Assembly: GCA_937894795.1 (NCBI GenBank)
Contig: CALCQV010000101.1
Coordinates: 21,351 to 85,350 of the forward strand
DNA from: an uncultured Bacteroidales bacterium
GTDB lineage: Bacteria > Bacteroidota > Bacteroidia > Bacteroidales > Lentimicrobiaceae
Length of the DNA: 64,000 bases
Direction: 5' to 3'
This document shows positions 17,072-26,029 of the stretch, one piece after another. The position numbers and the translations under genes were made by a program. The stretch's first letter is position 1. Every line of letters starts with the position of its first letter. Under the pieces are notes generated by a model. It was given only the letters and a program-made list of their open reading frames with translations. It was not told the origin of the DNA and did not search any database.

Positions 17072-18877
17072 ATGAAAACCTTAATCACTTTAATCACCGT
17101 AGTTGCTTTCACACTGACTTCCTGCACTACCAGTTACCAGGCAAAGACATACAGTGATGATGTTTATTACTCAACCAAAGATGCACCTGTTTATTCACCT
17201 GCGCCAGTTACTGTAGTAGAGGATCAGGCTGCTTATCAGGAGCCTGCTGATGTTGATCAGCAAGTAGTTGAACAAGCATATTATGACACAGTATACGCTG
17301 AGCCGGAGAATCAATATGCCTTGGACGATTACTCTTCAGAGCAATATACTGATCCTGGAACCAACAACACTTACATCACAAATTATTACTATGATCAAGA
17401 TGATTATTATGATTATGCATATTCCGCAAGGTTAAGGAGATTCCATTCAAACACCTATTACAGTAGTTATTACTCCCCGTACTACACCAACATGTATTGG
17501 TATGATTATAATCCATACAGCTGGGGCACCAGTATTTACTTAGGATATAATTTCTGGTATCCTGGTTATACAGGAATCTACTGGGGTTACTCACCCTGGA
17601 GATATTCATACTGGGGTTATGATCCATTCTGGGATTATCCTTACTATAGCTACTATTCACCATACTACCATGGAAGCTATTGGCATGGATACAACCATGG
17701 ATACTGGAACGGTTATTATGATGGTTACTATGGTTCACCATATACCTACTATTATAATAGTCATGACTATAATTCATATTATTATGGACACAGAGGGTCT
17801 TCCAATGGAAGTGGCAGATCAGGCAACGGACGAACATATAATGGTGGTGACAACTCATCGTTTGGCGATAGATATGAGGAAGCAGTTAAGAGTGGAAGAA
17901 TTGACAGACCTACAAATGACTTGAAAGATCGTCCTGTCAATCCTGGTCGTCAGGCAGTTAAGCCAAGCACAGGTACTCCGGGCCGCGAATTGCCTGCAAA
18001 CCCACGTACTGTAACTCCAACCCGTGAAGAGCCTACAAATACACGTACTGTAACTCCGGCACGAGTTGAGCCTACTAATACAAGGACAGTTACACCTTCT
18101 CGTGAAGAGCCAAAGAATACTCGTACCGTTACTCCATCAAGAGTTGAACCAACAAACCCACGTACTGTAACTCCGACCCGTGAAGAGCCTAACAACACAC
18201 GTACAGTTGTACCTGCCAGAGTAGAGCCTTCAAATGTTCGCACTGTAGCCCCAGTCCGCGATGAACCTTCAAACCGAGTTATTGCTCCTTCACTTTCAGA
18301 ACCGGGTAATGTTCGTACTTCTCCATCTGAAGTAACACCGGGAAATAGCAGGACTATTGTACCAAGCAGTTCGACCCAGGATGGGCGTTCAACCGGCAAG
18401 ACTACTGGAACTATGAAATATTCAACACCACAACGATCAAATACGCAGGTTAATCCTAGAGAGTATCGTACCCCACAAACATATAGTGCGCCGGGTTACA
18501 ATAAGCCAAAGTCAAGTAACGAGTATACTAGCCCACGTTATAGGAGTATCCGTGAAACAGGTGTAAAGTCATCTTCTGGGGGTAATAGTAATACTCAGCC
18601 CAAGAATGTATACAGAGGGTCATCAAGTAATGAGCGACGTGAATCGCAGTCAGCTCCGGTTAGAACATACTCATCACCTTCCCGTTCATCCTCTGGTAAC
18701 AGTACCCCATCACGTTCTACATATACTCCATCAAGGTCATCATCACCATCACCTTCTCCATCTTCTAATAGTAGTTATTCACCATCAAGGTCATCATCAT
18801 CTTCTTCGGGTAGTTCCTCAGGTTCACGATCATCATCTTCTTCAGGTAGTTCGAGATCCTCAAATGGAAGAAGGTAA
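17072..18877 (+). CDS. Low-complexity Tyr/Trp-rich and Ser-rich repeat lipoprotein
   Basis: A 601-residue lipoprotein with lipobox LTSC (Cys18). Four zones follow: an acidic, Tyr-containing stretch to about residue 95; an extreme Tyr/Trp/Gly/Asn/His zone at about 95-245 with units such as SYYSPYY, YWGYSPW and HGYNHGYWNGYYDGYYG; a 13-residue repeat zone from residue 310 of the form N-x-RTVTPxRxEPx; and a Ser/Arg/Pro-rich tail. No enzymatic domain is recognisable. Composition suggests a surface or periplasmic structural or adhesive protein, but that is inference. An unusually strong SD precedes it, and a FadL/OmpP1-like porin follows 61 bases downstream. Long opposite-strand open frames here are by-products of the composition. 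Confidence 0.8.
   Translation: MKTLITLITVVAFTLTSCTTSYQAKTYSDDVYYSTKDAPVYSPAPVTVVEDQAAYQEPADVDQQVVEQAYYDTVYAEPENQYALDDYSSEQYTDPGTNNTYITNYYYDQDDYYDYAYSARLRRFHSNTYYSSYYSPYYTNMYWYDYNPYSWGTSIYLGYNFWYPGYTGIYWGYSPWRYSYWGYDPFWDYPYYSYYSPYYHGSYWHGYNHGYWNGYYDGYYGSPYTYYYNSHDYNSYYYGHRGSSNGSGRSGNGRTYNGGDNSSFGDRYEEAVKSGRIDRPTNDLKDRPVNPGRQAVKPSTGTPGRELPANPRTVTPTREEPTNTRTVTPARVEPTNTRTVTPSREEPKNTRTVTPSRVEPTNPRTVTPTREEPNNTRTVVPARVEPSNVRTVAPVRDEPSNRVIAPSLSEPGNVRTSPSEVTPGNSRTIVPSSSTQDGRSTGKTTGTMKYSTPQRSNTQVNPREYRTPQTYSAPGYNKPKSSNEYTSPRYRSIRETGVKSSSGGNSNTQPKNVYRGSSSNERRESQSAPVRTYSSPSRSSSGNSTPSRSTYTPSRSSSPSPSPSSNSSYSPSRSSSSSSGSSSGSRSSSSSGSSRSSNGRR
17999..18373 (+). repeat. In-frame 39-nt tandem repeats encoding N-x-RTVTPxRxEPx
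   Basis: About ten copies of a 13-codon unit, the first seven well conserved and the last three decaying. Copies alternate between a TREEP type and an ARVEP/SRVEP type, so the higher-order unit is about 78 bases. They lie inside the Tyr-rich lipoprotein gene. Codon choices differ between copies, so this is an old rather than freshly amplified array. Confidence 0.85.
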
Positions 18878-18938
18878 ATTTAGAATTACTCGAAACAGCA
18901 ATTATGAAAAAGGTGTCAACTTCTAAAAATAACTAATC

Positions 18939-20396
18939 ATGAAAAGAATTCTCGTTACAGCAATATTTCTACTAGTTGGGATAGTAAGTCTCAATGCGCA
19001 AAATGAAATTGATGCACTTCGTTACTCTAGACTTACACCAGCAGGAACAGCCAGGTTTGTTGCAATGGGTGGTGCTTTCGGAGCATTGGGTGCAGATTTT
19101 TCAACATTAAGTAATAATCCGGCAGGAATAGGACTTTATAGAAGCTCAGAGGTGACTGTTACCCCTACAATATTTATTGGATCAACTGAATCCAACTATT
19201 TTAGTGACTTTAATGAAGATGAACGTTATAATTTCAATATAGGGAATGTAGGAATTGTCATGGTCTCTAATCCAGCACTTCGCAATCCTTCATCAGAATG
19301 GAAGAATCTGCAGTTCGGATTTGGACTGAACCGGCTTGCAAACTTTAATAACCGGCTAGTAATTGACGGTTTTAATGAAAGTTCCAGCTATTTAACACCT
19401 TATATTAATTATGCCAATGAGAATAATTTAAGTCTCAATGATTTGGATGATTTTGGTTCTGGTTTGGCCTATGATACCTATTTAATGGGTTATGATTCAA
19501 TAAGTGGCAAATATTGGATAGATATGCCGGATGGGAATGTTTTGCAAAGAAAGACAATGGAAACCAGCGGCTCAATCAATGAGATGGTTTTTACAGTTGG
19601 GGCAAACTACAACGACCGGGTATACCTTGGGGCAACACTGGGTGTGCCTTATATTAAATACAAAGAAACTTCGATTTATACAGAGGAAGATATTGAAGGC
19701 AGGAATGATTATTTCAAATCATTTAGTCGTCTAGACGAACTGGAAACTTCCGGTACCGGAGTTAATCTTAAGGTTGGTATTATTGTTAGACCAATTGACT
19801 GGATTCGTCTTGGCGGAGCGATTGAAACGCCTACTTTCTACTCCGGGATATCGGATAGTTACAGTACCACTTTTAAGTCATCATTTGATACATTATATGG
19901 CTCAATGAGAAAGACATCTGATGGTTTCTATGAATACGAACTGAACACCCCATTTAAAGCAATGGCTAGTGTGGGATTTATAATAGGTAAATCAGGTATC
20001 ATAAGTGCCGATTATCAGTATTTGGATTATTCAAATGCAAGACTCAGAGCATCAGATTATGATTTTGATAAAGAGAATGAAGCCATCAGAGAAGGTTACC
20101 TGGTAGCTCATAATTTGAGGTTCGGTGCTGAAATGAGACTTGGTTCGATGAGTTTACGCGGTGGTTACAGTATATCGGCTAATCCTTACAGGTATAATAC
20201 AAATTCTGCACTAAGCTCTTATTCGGGTGGCATTGGTTTCCGTGGACAGAAATTTTTTGTAGATTTTACTGGTTTGATCAGCCAGATGGATGATGAACAT
20301 CACCTTTATGATGCTCCTGCAAATTCCGATCCTGCTGTTGCTTACACAAAAGTCACCAGCACCATGTTCCTTGTAACCTTAGGTTTTAAGTACTAA
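18939..20396 (+). CDS. FadL/OmpP1-like outer-membrane protein
   Basis: A 485-residue outer-membrane barrel. The signal peptide ends near LNAQ; the mature N-terminus DALRYSRLTPAGTARFVAMGGAFGALGADFSTLSNNPAGIGLYR is the signature of the Bacteroidota OmpP1/FadL-like family (quoted here in pieces: TARFVAMGGAFGALGAD, SNNPAGIGLYRSSE). Regular amphipathic strands follow, and the last strand ends in LGFKY with the C-terminal aromatic residue expected for Bam substrates. FadL-type proteins import hydrophobic molecules, but the ligand of this subfamily is not known. It follows the Tyr-rich lipoprotein on the same strand and ends at a hairpin terminator. Confidence 0.82.
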   Translation: MKRILVTAIFLLVGIVSLNAQNEIDALRYSRLTPAGTARFVAMGGAFGALGADFSTLSNNPAGIGLYRSSEVTVTPTIFIGSTESNYFSDFNEDERYNFNIGNVGIVMVSNPALRNPSSEWKNLQFGFGLNRLANFNNRLVIDGFNESSSYLTPYINYANENNLSLNDLDDFGSGLAYDTYLMGYDSISGKYWIDMPDGNVLQRKTMETSGSINEMVFTVGANYNDRVYLGATLGVPYIKYKETSIYTEEDIEGRNDYFKSFSRLDELETSGTGVNLKVGIIVRPIDWIRLGGAIETPTFYSGISDSYSTTFKSSFDTLYGSMRKTSDGFYEYELNTPFKAMASVGFIIGKSGIISADYQYLDYSNARLRASDYDFDKENEAIREGYLVAHNLRFGAEMRLGSMSLRGGYSISANPYRYNTNSALSSYSGGIGFRGQKFFVDFTGLISQMDDEHHLYDAPANSDPAVAYTKVTSTMFLVTLGFKY

Positions 20397-20444
20397 GGCA
20401 TTGAATTACTCTCATAAATTAGTTTGGTTGTTTTGATGATTGAG

Positions 20445-20468
20445 AAGGCTGCTTTTACAAGCAGCCTT
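20445..20468. terminator. Bidirectional hairpin between convergent genes
   Basis: A perfect 10-bp stem, AAGGCTGCTT at 20445-20454 and AAGCAGCCTT at 20459-20468, with loop TTAC. It lies between the stop codons of the porin gene (plus, 20396) and the TPR gene (minus, 20473), so it can end transcription from both sides. The T-rich tail is short. Confidence 0.7.
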
Positions 20469-20472
20469 TGCT

Positions 20473-21969
20473 TTATTGACGACTTAATCTATTCAATCCT
20501 GCTTTAGCTTTTTGTTGAATACTATTTCGATATTCTTTAAAATCAAGTTGCAGGCATATTCTGTAACAGACCAATGCTTGTTGATTATTTCCTTCCTGCT
20601 CATATATGTTACCTAAGTTAAGCATAGAATTGGCTGCAAAATAATTTGGAAGATCACGGCCCTGTTTATATGCGTCGTGATATAAAGCTTTTGCCTTTGA
20701 AAGATTACCTGATTTATGTTGAATGCGAGCATAACGATATGTATACTCAACCAATTCTTGAATGGGAAACTTATCTTTTTTAGTTTCCTTCATTATTTCT
20801 GAAGCTTTTGCATAATAGCCGCCATCAAAAAGCAGGCGTGCTTTTAATAATTCGGGATTTGGTAAATTGGCACTTCGAGTTTCTGACATCGCTTCTTTAT
20901 CAGCCTCCATTTCTTCTGATCCAAACAACTTAATCCTGGAAATGTAATTTTTATATTCACTAATGTTATTCTCAATCAAATAACTCCAGGCTATTCTTTG
21001 ATATGCGGCTTTTATAAAGTTTCTTCCCTTAAAGTGCACAATATATCTTAGAAGATATGTTCTGGCATCTTTGTCCAATTTGTTAAGTTTTGCAATACCG
21101 GTTAGATAATCGAGATAGTAGAAGTTATAGTATGAATTATCTAATGGTCGGTTAGTGAGCAGCATCAAGGCTTTGTCATTCAATCCCTGATGCGTATAAA
21201 AAGAGGCAACTGCATATATGAGAAGTGGGTTCTTGGAAATCTCTCTTTCAACGCGCTGATCATTAAGAACATCAAGAAGCATCATTATATTTGATTCATT
21301 TCCTGCCAGGTTGTAGGTAACAAATGATGTAATGAACAGACATTCATTGAAAAGAAATGGGAAATCATCATCATCAATATTTTCAGATAAAATATTATTT
21401 AATTCAAACAAACCCCGATTAATATCCCCCTCCATATTGAAAATGCCTGGAATCCACTTGTAACTATCGGGAATTGAACCAATAAGAACATGTAATAAAC
21501 CTAAACCAGCCCTATTAGGTATAAAATCAGGGAATAGCCGGCTATTAGTAACAAATTGTTGGTAAGCTTTCTTTATATCAATTGCAGCTTTTAAATAATC
21601 GCTTGATTTCACAAAAATGACACTGGATTGCAAGTTTATTTGAGCTTGAGAATATAAATACCATGGTGATTTATGGTCTACAGTCATCAATGATTTTATT
21701 CGTGATTGTTTTTTATTTACGAAATTATCCTGCTCTGACTTTTCCTCAGAAATTAAGACTTTTAAAAAGTCAATATACGATTGAAGATAAACATACGGTA
21801 GATTTGACTGGTCACTTAGTTTTTCTTTGTTTATAATATGTGAGGCATTCTCAAATCTAAGTCTCAGGAGTTCCATATATGCATGATTGTACTCCTTGGT
21901 CATATTAAAGTCAGCAGCCTGACACTGATTGAAAACGACAAAAAAAACAATAAGGATGACTTTTTTCAT
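20473..21969 (-). CDS. Exported TPR-repeat protein
   Basis: A protein of about 498 residues starting at ATG 21969, with a signal peptide (KKVILIVFFVVF, cleavage near CQAAD). The rest is helical; the C-terminal part holds clear tetratricopeptide repeats (YYAKASEIMKE, GNLSKAKALYHDAYKQGRDLPNYF, MLNLGNIYEQEGNNQQALVCYRICLQLD). TPRs mediate protein contacts, so a periplasmic scaffold or assembly role is likely, but no specific family is recognised. A TATGTTTG box at 21976-21983 would give an almost leaderless transcript. It sits 66 bases downstream of the zinc-ribbon gene and is separated from it by a terminator. Confidence 0.75.
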   Translation of the reverse strand: MKKVILIVFFVVFNQCQAADFNMTKEYNHAYMELLRLRFENASHIINKEKLSDQSNLPYVYLQSYIDFLKVLISEEKSEQDNFVNKKQSRIKSLMTVDHKSPWYLYSQAQINLQSSVIFVKSSDYLKAAIDIKKAYQQFVTNSRLFPDFIPNRAGLGLLHVLIGSIPDSYKWIPGIFNMEGDINRGLFELNNILSENIDDDDFPFLFNECLFITSFVTYNLAGNESNIMMLLDVLNDQRVEREISKNPLLIYAVASFYTHQGLNDKALMLLTNRPLDNSYYNFYYLDYLTGIAKLNKLDKDARTYLLRYIVHFKGRNFIKAAYQRIAWSYLIENNISEYKNYISRIKLFGSEEMEADKEAMSETRSANLPNPELLKARLLFDGGYYAKASEIMKETKKDKFPIQELVEYTYRYARIQHKSGNLSKAKALYHDAYKQGRDLPNYFAANSMLNLGNIYEQEGNNQQALVCYRICLQLDFKEYRNSIQQKAKAGLNRLSRQ

Positions 21970-21987
21970 AAGGTACAAACATAAAAA

Positions 21988-22013
21988 AAAGGGAAAGTCA
22001 AACTTTCCCCTTT
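21988..22013 (-). terminator. Rho-independent terminator of the zinc-ribbon gene
   Basis: On the minus strand GGGAAAGT-TTG-ACTTTCCC forms an 8-bp stem followed directly by a run of eight T. It lies just after the stop of the gene at 22035-22895 and before the TPR gene start. Confidence 0.75.
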
Positions 22014-22034
22014 ATCTGTATGACAACATCATAA

Positions 22035-22895
22035 TTATTGGTTGATGCTTGAAGCGAGTCCATGATCAACAAGAATTCGTCCACAATATTCGCAAACAAT
22101 AATTTTTTTATGCATCCTTATGTCAAGCTGACGTTGTGGAGGAATTGCGCTAAAACAACCACCGCAGGCATCCCGTTCAACACTTGCAACTGCAAGGCCA
22201 TTACGGGCGTTTTTACGGATACGTTTATATGCCGTTAGCAGTCGTTCTTCGATAAAATGTTGTAAGTTTTCAGATTTATTGATCAAAGACTGTTCTTCCT
22301 TTTCTGTTTCATTAACTATTTCGGAAAGTTCATTCTTTTTAATCTCAAGATCATTTTTCCTCTCATCAAGAATTTTTTGAGCTGCAGCTATTTCCTCGTT
22401 TTTGAGGTTAAGATTATGTGTATATTCTTTGATTCTTTTTTCAGCAAGGGCAATTTCAAGGTTTTGATATTCTATTTCTTTTGTAAGTGATTCATATTCA
22501 CGATTATTTCGAACCTCTTTTTGGTTCTCTTCGTAATGTTTTATATTGTTAAGGTTTTCCTTGATCTGATTTTCCTTATCCCTGATTTGCTGTTGCAGAT
22601 CTTCAATGTCCTGGATATAGTTGTCAATGCGGGTCTGAAGACCAATGATTTCATCTTCCAGATCTTCTACTTCCAAAGGTAATTCCCCTCTGATTATTCT
22701 TATCTTGTCGATTTGCGTATCTATTTGTTGAAGACTATACAGCGCGATGAGTTTCTTCTCAATTGATATCTCAGATTCTTCGCTTTCAGAGGGTGTTAAA
22801 GAAACGTGTGCCGAAATGTAATTGTTATCTTCTTGTACCTGATCTTCAATGGTCTCATTCATTGAGGTGTTCTTTTCTTTCGACGTTTTTGCCAT
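22035..22895 (-). CDS. Coiled-coil protein with C4 zinc ribbon (DUF164 / CdsZ-like)
   Basis: 286 residues: an acidic N-terminal extension to about 45, a long coiled-coil (about 55-215, rich in Glu, Lys, Ile and Gln) and a C-terminal zinc ribbon with two pairs, CGGC and CEYC, plus the PPQRQLDIRMH linker typical of the family. Members are cytoplasmic and widely conserved; roles in RNA or secretion regulation have been proposed for relatives, but none is established for Bacteroidota. It lies directly downstream of the Nif3-like gene (24-base gap), a common pairing in this phylum. A TACCTTTG box inside the 3' end of that gene may give it its own promoter. Confidence 0.88.
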   Translation of the reverse strand: MAKTSKEKNTSMNETIEDQVQEDNNYISAHVSLTPSESEESEISIEKKLIALYSLQQIDTQIDKIRIIRGELPLEVEDLEDEIIGLQTRIDNYIQDIEDLQQQIRDKENQIKENLNNIKHYEENQKEVRNNREYESLTKEIEYQNLEIALAEKRIKEYTHNLNLKNEEIAAAQKILDERKNDLEIKKNELSEIVNETEKEEQSLINKSENLQHFIEERLLTAYKRIRKNARNGLAVASVERDACGGCFSAIPPQRQLDIRMHKKIIVCEYCGRILVDHGLASSINQ

Positions 22896-22919
22896 GTTAT
22901 CCCTTCTTTAGGAAATTAT

Positions 22920-24026
22920 TTACAGATAGTTTACAGGATTGGAACTTATCCCTGAAATTTGGAGTGCAAAGGTAGTAAAATTTTCTTTAAGTATTCTATA
23001 TAATAATTCTTTGCTAAATTGTTCAGTTTCATAGTGACCCGCTTCAATAAGGAGAATTTTATTTTCAGCCATAAAATAATCGTGATACTTAAGTTCTCCG
23101 GTAATAAATACATCACATTGATGATTTATTGCATCTTGTAATAAGAAGTTGCCTGATCCGCCACATAATCCAACTTTTAAAATATTTTTGTGCAATAATG
23201 GAGAATGTTTGAGAAATGGAATACGAAGAACATTTTTAATATGTTTCAGGAAATCAATTTCATCCATTGGATTTTGAAGTTGTCCATAAATTCCAGCTCC
23301 AATTTGCATGTGTTCATTATTGAGGTCATATGAATCCCAGGCTACTTCCTCATAGGGATGTGCCTTCAAAACAGCGTCAATAACTTTTGATTCTTGCCAG
23401 AAAGGTAATATTGTCTCTATTCTTATTTCAGGTTCCATATGTAATTTGCCCTGAGACCCAACATATGGATTACTTCCTTCCTTTGCTCTAAATGTTCCTT
23501 GACCTTGTGAATTAAAGCTACATGAATCATAGTTGCCAATTACTCCGGCTCCTGATTGAAACATTGCCTCACGTACTGCATCCTGGTGACTTAAAGGAAC
23601 ATAAACAACAAGTTTCCGAAGCATTCCTTTGAGAGGTTGGAGAATTCCTGAAGGTATTATTTTAAGTTTATCTGCAAGTATGGCATTCACGCCTTTTAAC
23701 GAATTGTCAAGATTTGTATGTGCGGCATACAATGCAATGCCATGTTTTATGGCTAACATAATACAACGTTCTGTTGCTGTATTGCCATTTAATCGTTTCA
23801 GTGGTTTGAAGATAATAGGGTGATGAGATATAATCAGGTTATATCCCAAAGTAACTGCTTCATTAATAACTTTCTCAGTGATATCCAGAGTAATCAGTGC
23901 TCCTGTTATAATATCCAGTTTATTACCTACTATCAGGCCACTGTTATCATAGCTTTCCTGCGTTTGAACAGGTGCAAGAGTTTCAATAACATCTGTCAAG
24001 TTGTATAATTTCACTGTGTCTGCCAT
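22920..24026 (-). CDS. Nif3-like dinuclear metal-centre protein (DUF34)
   Basis: 368 residues. The N-terminal half has SYDNSGLIVGN, the ISHHPIIFKPLKRL motif with the paired His metal ligands, and AAHTNLD; the C-terminal half ends the fold with CGGSGNFL, DVFITGELKYHD and the His of EAGHYETEQ. Between them, about residues 125-255, lies the PII-like inserted domain seen in long Nif3 proteins (VVYVPLSHQDAVREAMFQSGAG ... HPYEEVAWD, in pieces). The family forms toroidal hexamers with two metal ions; its reaction is unsettled, with a GTP cyclohydrolase I type 2 label seen in databases. Divergent from lpxK. Confidence 0.92.
   Translation of the reverse strand: MADTVKLYNLTDVIETLAPVQTQESYDNSGLIVGNKLDIITGALITLDITEKVINEAVTLGYNLIISHHPIIFKPLKRLNGNTATERCIMLAIKHGIALYAAHTNLDNSLKGVNAILADKLKIIPSGILQPLKGMLRKLVVYVPLSHQDAVREAMFQSGAGVIGNYDSCSFNSQGQGTFRAKEGSNPYVGSQGKLHMEPEIRIETILPFWQESKVIDAVLKAHPYEEVAWDSYDLNNEHMQIGAGIYGQLQNPMDEIDFLKHIKNVLRIPFLKHSPLLHKNILKVGLCGGSGNFLLQDAINHQCDVFITGELKYHDYFMAENKILLIEAGHYETEQFSKELLYRILKENFTTFALQISGISSNPVNYL
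22967..22974 (-). promoter_or_regulatory. Possible internal promoter of the zinc-ribbon gene
   Basis: Minus-strand TACCTTTG followed by C, within the last codons of the Nif3-like gene and 71 bases before the zinc-ribbon ATG. Fits TAnnTTTG; no -33 TTG seen. Confidence 0.3.
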
Positions 24027-24068
24027 TCGCTTATTTTATATATTGTTGACTTTTCTACTGTATTGAAT

Positions 24069-24113
24069 GTTGCTAAAAAGCAACGTTATAATCTGCTTGA
24101 TTGTAATCAGGCA
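24069..24113. promoter_or_regulatory. Two adjacent hairpins in the nif3-like/lpxK divergent region
   Basis: GTTGCT-AAAA-AGCAAC (24069-24084) and TGCTTGAT-TGTA-ATCAGGCA (24094-24113, one G.T pair) follow one another. They lie between the divergent starts at 24026 and 24166. They could be operators or leader structures for either gene; no regulator is identified. Confidence 0.35.
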
Positions 24114-24165
24114 ATAAATTTACTGTTTTTATTGTATTGTTATGTAAAATAATTAATTTTAAGGC

Positions 24166-25233
24166 ATGGAATTTCTAAGGTTATTTCTTCTTCCTTTCTC
24201 ATTATTATACGGATTAGCTACCCGGTTTAGGAACTTACTGTTTGACCTGAAAATTCTTCCTTCGACTACTTATAAGATGCCTATTATTTCTGTAGGAAAT
24301 CTTTCTGCTGGTGGTACCGGTAAGACACCACATGTTGAATATCTGATTAATTTACTTAATACTTCTTATAAAGTATCCACACTCAGCAGAGGTTATGGGC
24401 GTAGAACGAGCGGGTTTAAATTGGCAAACTCAGATGATCATGCAAGTACTATTGGTGATGAACCGGCACAATTTTACAATAAATTCCCTTTGATTACTGT
24501 AGCTGTTGATGAGAAGAGGAGAAATGGAATCGATAAACTTCAGAATTATCATCCTGAAACCGACGTGATTATTCTGGATGATGCATTCCAACATAGGTAT
24601 GTGAAGCCGGGTTTATCAATTTTGTTAACCGATTACCATAAATTATTCTCAAATGACTATCTACTCCCATATGGGACATTAAGAGAAGCTCGCAGTGGAA
24701 TGAAAAGAGCTGATGTTATTGTTATTAGCAAAACTCCTATTGTTCTTTCGCCAATTGAAAGGAAGTCAATTATTGATGGGATTAAACCTTTGACTTATCA
24801 AAAGGTGTTATTTTCTTTCGTTAAATATGGAGCTATCCGCTCTTTGTGGAAAAAAGAAGAAGTCATCGATACGGACTGCCATTATGGTATAATTTTGCTC
24901 GTAGCTGGGATTGCCAATCCTTATCCACTAGAATATGAGCTAAGAAGTAAGTGTCATGAATTAATAACTATGCATTTTAATGATCATCATAAATACACTC
25001 CCGAAGATATTAACCAGATCAAACAAAATTATTCCGATATTTACACCCGAAACAAATTGCTTGTTACAACTGAGAAAGATGCAATGAGAATGCTTGATCC
25101 GTCCATTATAGACAATGCTTCTCAATTGCCATTTTACTATATCCCTATGGAAATAGAATTTCATGAAAGAGATAAGCAGATATTTGATAAAATCATTTTA
25201 AATTATGTTAGACAAGATAAAAGAAAGCGTTAA
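24166..25233 (+). CDS. lpxK: Tetraacyldisaccharide 4'-kinase
   Basis: Phosphorylates the 4' position of the lipid A disaccharide on the cytoplasmic face of the inner membrane. 355 residues with an N-terminal membrane-associated helix (MEFLRLFLLPFSLLYGLATRFRN, in part), the P-loop SVGNLSAGGTGKT, and downstream family motifs STLSRGYGRR, GDEPAQFYNKFP, and ILDDAFQHRYVKPGLSILLTD (in part), with the DDxFQH catalytic segment intact. Length is normal. It overlaps the purine nucleoside phosphorylase gene by 29 bases. Another lipid A enzyme, LpxH, is encoded three genes downstream. Confidence 0.95.
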   Translation: MEFLRLFLLPFSLLYGLATRFRNLLFDLKILPSTTYKMPIISVGNLSAGGTGKTPHVEYLINLLNTSYKVSTLSRGYGRRTSGFKLANSDDHASTIGDEPAQFYNKFPLITVAVDEKRRNGIDKLQNYHPETDVIILDDAFQHRYVKPGLSILLTDYHKLFSNDYLLPYGTLREARSGMKRADVIVISKTPIVLSPIERKSIIDGIKPLTYQKVLFSFVKYGAIRSLWKKEEVIDTDCHYGIILLVAGIANPYPLEYELRSKCHELITMHFNDHHKYTPEDINQIKQNYSDIYTRNKLLVTTEKDAMRMLDPSIIDNASQLPFYYIPMEIEFHERDKQIFDKIILNYVRQDKRKR

Positions 25234-26023
25234 CTACATCTCTTCACTTATTTCAAACAAGCCACAGGTTGGTATAATTTTGGGCTCAGGTTTGGGTGGC
25301 TTAACCCGACAGATTAATATAGAGAAGGAGATTCCTTATGCCGAAATCCCTAATTTCCCAGTTTCGACTGTTGAAGGCCATGTTGGCCATTTAATTATTG
25401 GGCAGTTGGGAGGAAAACAGGTAATTGCAATGCAAGGTCGCTTCCATTTTTATGAAGGATGGACAATGCAGGATATTGCATTTCCAATTAGAGTTATGAA
25501 GCTGTTAGGTATTGAATTGCTAGTTGTTTCTAATGCGAGTGGAGGCTTAAATCCAATCTTTAATGTTGGAGATATTATGATAATTACTGACCATATCAAT
25601 CTGATGGGAACTAATCCATTAATGGGCGTTAATTATAAAGAGTTTGGCCCCCGATTCCCTGATATGAAGGAAGCCTATGACCATAATTTAATTGCTAAAG
25701 TTGAAGATATTGCAGCCAGAGAAGGCATTAAACTACAGAAAGGCGTTTATGCCGGCGTAACGGGGCCGACATTTGAAACGCCTGCCGAATACAAATATTT
25801 GCATATTATTGGAGCTGATGCTGTGGGCATGTCAACAGTTCCGGAAGTAATTACTGCCCGCCACATGCAATTGACTGTTTTTGCTGTTTCTATAATCACT
25901 GATCTTGGAGTTGTTGGAAAAATTTCTGACGTATCTCATCAAATGGTGCTGGAAGCTGCAGGTAAGGCTGAACCATTTATGACAAAAATAATTATCGAAT
26001 TATTGCACGAAACAGATTTTTAA
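25205..26023 (+). CDS. punA: Purine nucleoside phosphorylase, trimeric class
   Basis: Splits guanosine or inosine type nucleosides with phosphate in purine salvage. 272 residues with the family's GIILGSGLGGL phosphate loop, the GRFHFYEG segment, VVSNASGGLN, the DHINLMGTNPLMG strand, GVYAGVTGPTFETPAEYK and DAVGMSTVPEVI. These mark the class I trimeric type rather than hexameric DeoD. The gene begins inside the 3' end of lpxK (29-base overlap in another frame), implying coupled translation, and is followed 6 bases later by a lipoprotein gene. Confidence 0.95.
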   Translation: MLDKIKESVNYISSLISNKPQVGIILGSGLGGLTRQINIEKEIPYAEIPNFPVSTVEGHVGHLIIGQLGGKQVIAMQGRFHFYEGWTMQDIAFPIRVMKLLGIELLVVSNASGGLNPIFNVGDIMIITDHINLMGTNPLMGVNYKEFGPRFPDMKEAYDHNLIAKVEDIAAREGIKLQKGVYAGVTGPTFETPAEYKYLHIIGADAVGMSTVPEVITARHMQLTVFAVSIITDLGVVGKISDVSHQMVLEAAGKAEPFMTKIIIELLHETDF

Positions 26024-26029
26024 CTGTTT

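Noticed and set aside
17376..17858. 160-codon minus-strand frame rich in His, Asn and Met opposite the Tyr-rich zone
   Set aside because: It mirrors Tyr, Gly and Pro codons of the real gene (TAT/TAC read backwards as ATA/GTA), so it is a composition shadow.
17999..18373. Tandem repeats as a possible CRISPR array
   Set aside because: Units are contiguous with no spacers, diverged, in frame and inside a lipoprotein gene.
17950..18399. 149-codon minus-strand frame with VGVTVRVF-type repeats
   Set aside because: Antisense reading of the 39-nt repeat array; no start context or family.
18606..18926. His-rich 106-codon plus-strand frame
   Set aside because: Alternative-frame shadow of the Ser-rich tail (TCA repeats read as CAT/ATC).
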